NCBI RefSeq assembly: GCF_900129815.1
Contig: NZ_FQWX01000001.1
Span: 1-64,000, forward strand
Origin: Asaccharospora irregularis DSM 2635
GTDB lineage: Bacteria; Bacillota; Clostridia; Peptostreptococcales; Peptostreptococcaceae
DNA length: 64,000 nucleotides
Reading direction: 5' to 3'
Every line of letters starts with the position of its first letter. The stretch's first letter is position 1. Below are positions 63,406-64,000 of the stretch, one piece after another. A model generated the notes under the pieces. The model was not told the DNA's origin and made no database searches. It saw only the letters and a list, made by a program, of their open reading frames with translations. The translations under genes were made by a program, and so were the position numbers.

Positions 63406-63741
63406 TTACAAAGAACTTTCGGCTTCTTCATATGTGTCATAAATAAAAATTATTTTATTTAGGCCAGATAAATCAAATATCTTTCTAACTCTTGGACTCA
63501 CATTCACTATAGCTACCCTGCCATTTTCATTAGAAATTTTCTTATATCTGCCTATTATGACCCCTATGCCTGAAGAGTCCATAAAACTAATGTTTCTAAA
63601 ATCAAACACTATATTCTTAATTTGTCTAGCGGATAATAACTCATCTAGAGTTTCTCTAATTTCAGTTGAAACATGATGATCTAACTCTGATATCGTGAAT
63701 TCAACTAACAAATTACTCTCGTCTAAAGAATACTTTATCAT
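63406..63741 (-). CDS. spoIIAA: Anti-anti-sigma-F factor SpoIIAA
   Basis: A 111-residue STAS protein that releases SigF from SpoIIAB when unphosphorylated. The Asp-Ser-Ser-Gly segment at 55-58 carries the phosphoserine site. It is the first gene of the spoIIA operon, with a GGGGGG ribosome site 7 bases upstream of the ATG. Confidence 0.96.
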   Translation of the reverse strand: MIKYSLDESNLLVEFTISELDHHVSTEIRETLDELLSARQIKNIVFDFRNISFMDSSGIGVIIGRYKKISNENGRVAIVNVSPRVRKIFDLSGLNKIIFIYDTYEEAESSL

Positions 63742-63928
63742 CTACATGCCCCCCTACAGTTTATAAAACTTACTCCCTTTCTATCAATTCTATAAGCAAA
63801 TTTCTTATCCTTCGATGAAATATAACTAGTTTTGTTTTATTATGTCTATTATTAGTTTATTTCTATTTTTGTGCGCCGTTTAACCATAGATATGCTCCTG
63901 TTTGTAAACTATATTTGTATTATGTATT

Positions 63929-63957
63929 ATATTCAGATGCAACCTATCTTTTCCTAC
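63929..63957 (-). promoter_or_regulatory. Sigma-H-type promoter of the spoIIA operon
   Basis: Reading leftward, GTAGGAAAA (63957-63949) matches the sigma-H -35 consensus RnAGGAWWW. TCTGAATAT follows after 11 bases and matches RnnGAATWW except for the first base. The spoIIA operon is known to be transcribed by sigma-H with Spo0A. The start point would lie near 63920, leaving an unusually long 5' leader of about 180 bases before spoIIAA, in which no riboswitch or other ORF is evident. No clear Spo0A box is seen upstream within the window. Confidence 0.6.
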
Positions 63958-64000
63958 ATTATTATTTATTTCCAATTTATGAATAATATATTCATTAAAA

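Noticed and set aside
63805-63830. Spo0A box in the spoIIA leader
   Set aside because: The TTTCATCGAA-like segment is one base off the core, and lies downstream of the promoter, so it was not called.

Overview
The window is AT-rich chromosomal DNA from a spore-forming, low-GC Gram-positive anaerobe. The best fit is the Peptostreptococcaceae, close to Clostridioides difficile. Evidence for this: a CWB2-repeat cell wall protein with paired SH3 domains, the SCIFF peptide and its radical-SAM maturase, HemZ beside the hisS-aspS pair, a SpoIVB paralogue with YunB and a PBP1A, and a spoIIA-sigF-spoVA block. It is probably not C. difficile itself, because five spoVA genes (AA to AE) follow sigF, whereas C. 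difficile is known to carry only spoVAC-D-E. That is established knowledge plus inference; no database was searched.

Layout. 1-7.9 kb is accessory DNA: the 3' end of an IS1182-type element, a type I restriction-modification locus (hsdS, hsdM, a Fic-domain gene, then hsdR as a separate transcription unit), a frameshifted remnant resembling a C. difficile type I toxin, and two tandem hairpin terminators with no clear gene. 7.9-19.5 kb holds glyA, a two-subunit ThrE-like exporter, a small metal/redox cluster (RseC-like, CsoR, zinc-ribbon membrane protein), an ABC transporter whose permease is fused to a CPBP protease domain, the CWB2 surface protein, a small siroheme [4Fe-4S] protein with an uncharacterised partner and a DUF1858 protein, and an ECF S-component lacking its N-terminus. 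19.5-35 kb is a long leftward run of housekeeping genes: aspS, hisS, hemZ, an MBL hydrolase, dtd, rel, apt, recJ, a UbiB-like kinase, a gamma-carbonic anhydrase, and the SCIFF maturase and precursor. 35-41.6 kb is yajC-tgt-queA-ruvBAC with small membrane proteins and a BofC-like protein.

41.8-53.5 kb mixes small Cys-rich proteins, yebC, nadE, a TSUP permease split in two, yigZ, a Nudix-fold protein with a degenerate Nudix box, a HEAT protein, hflX, an ABC-F ATPase, a zinc phospholipase C-like protein and an amidase. 53.6-64 kb is devoted to sporulation and envelope: a SpoIVB paralogue, yunB, PBP1A, spoVAE-D-C-B-A, sigF, spoIIAB and spoIIAA, headed by a sigma-H-like promoter.

Functional links. 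SpoIIAA/SpoIIAB control SigF in the forespore. The SpoVA proteins make the dipicolinate channel. SpoIVB-like, BofC-like and YunB proteins point to late spore signalling. RuvABC, queA/tgt and yajC form the usual recombination/queuosine/secretion neighbourhood. The most unusual parts are the Fic-containing R-M locus with a palindrome inside its promoter, the toxin remnant beside it, the direct-repeat operator in front of the SCIFF maturase, and the low-molecular-weight siroheme protein operon.
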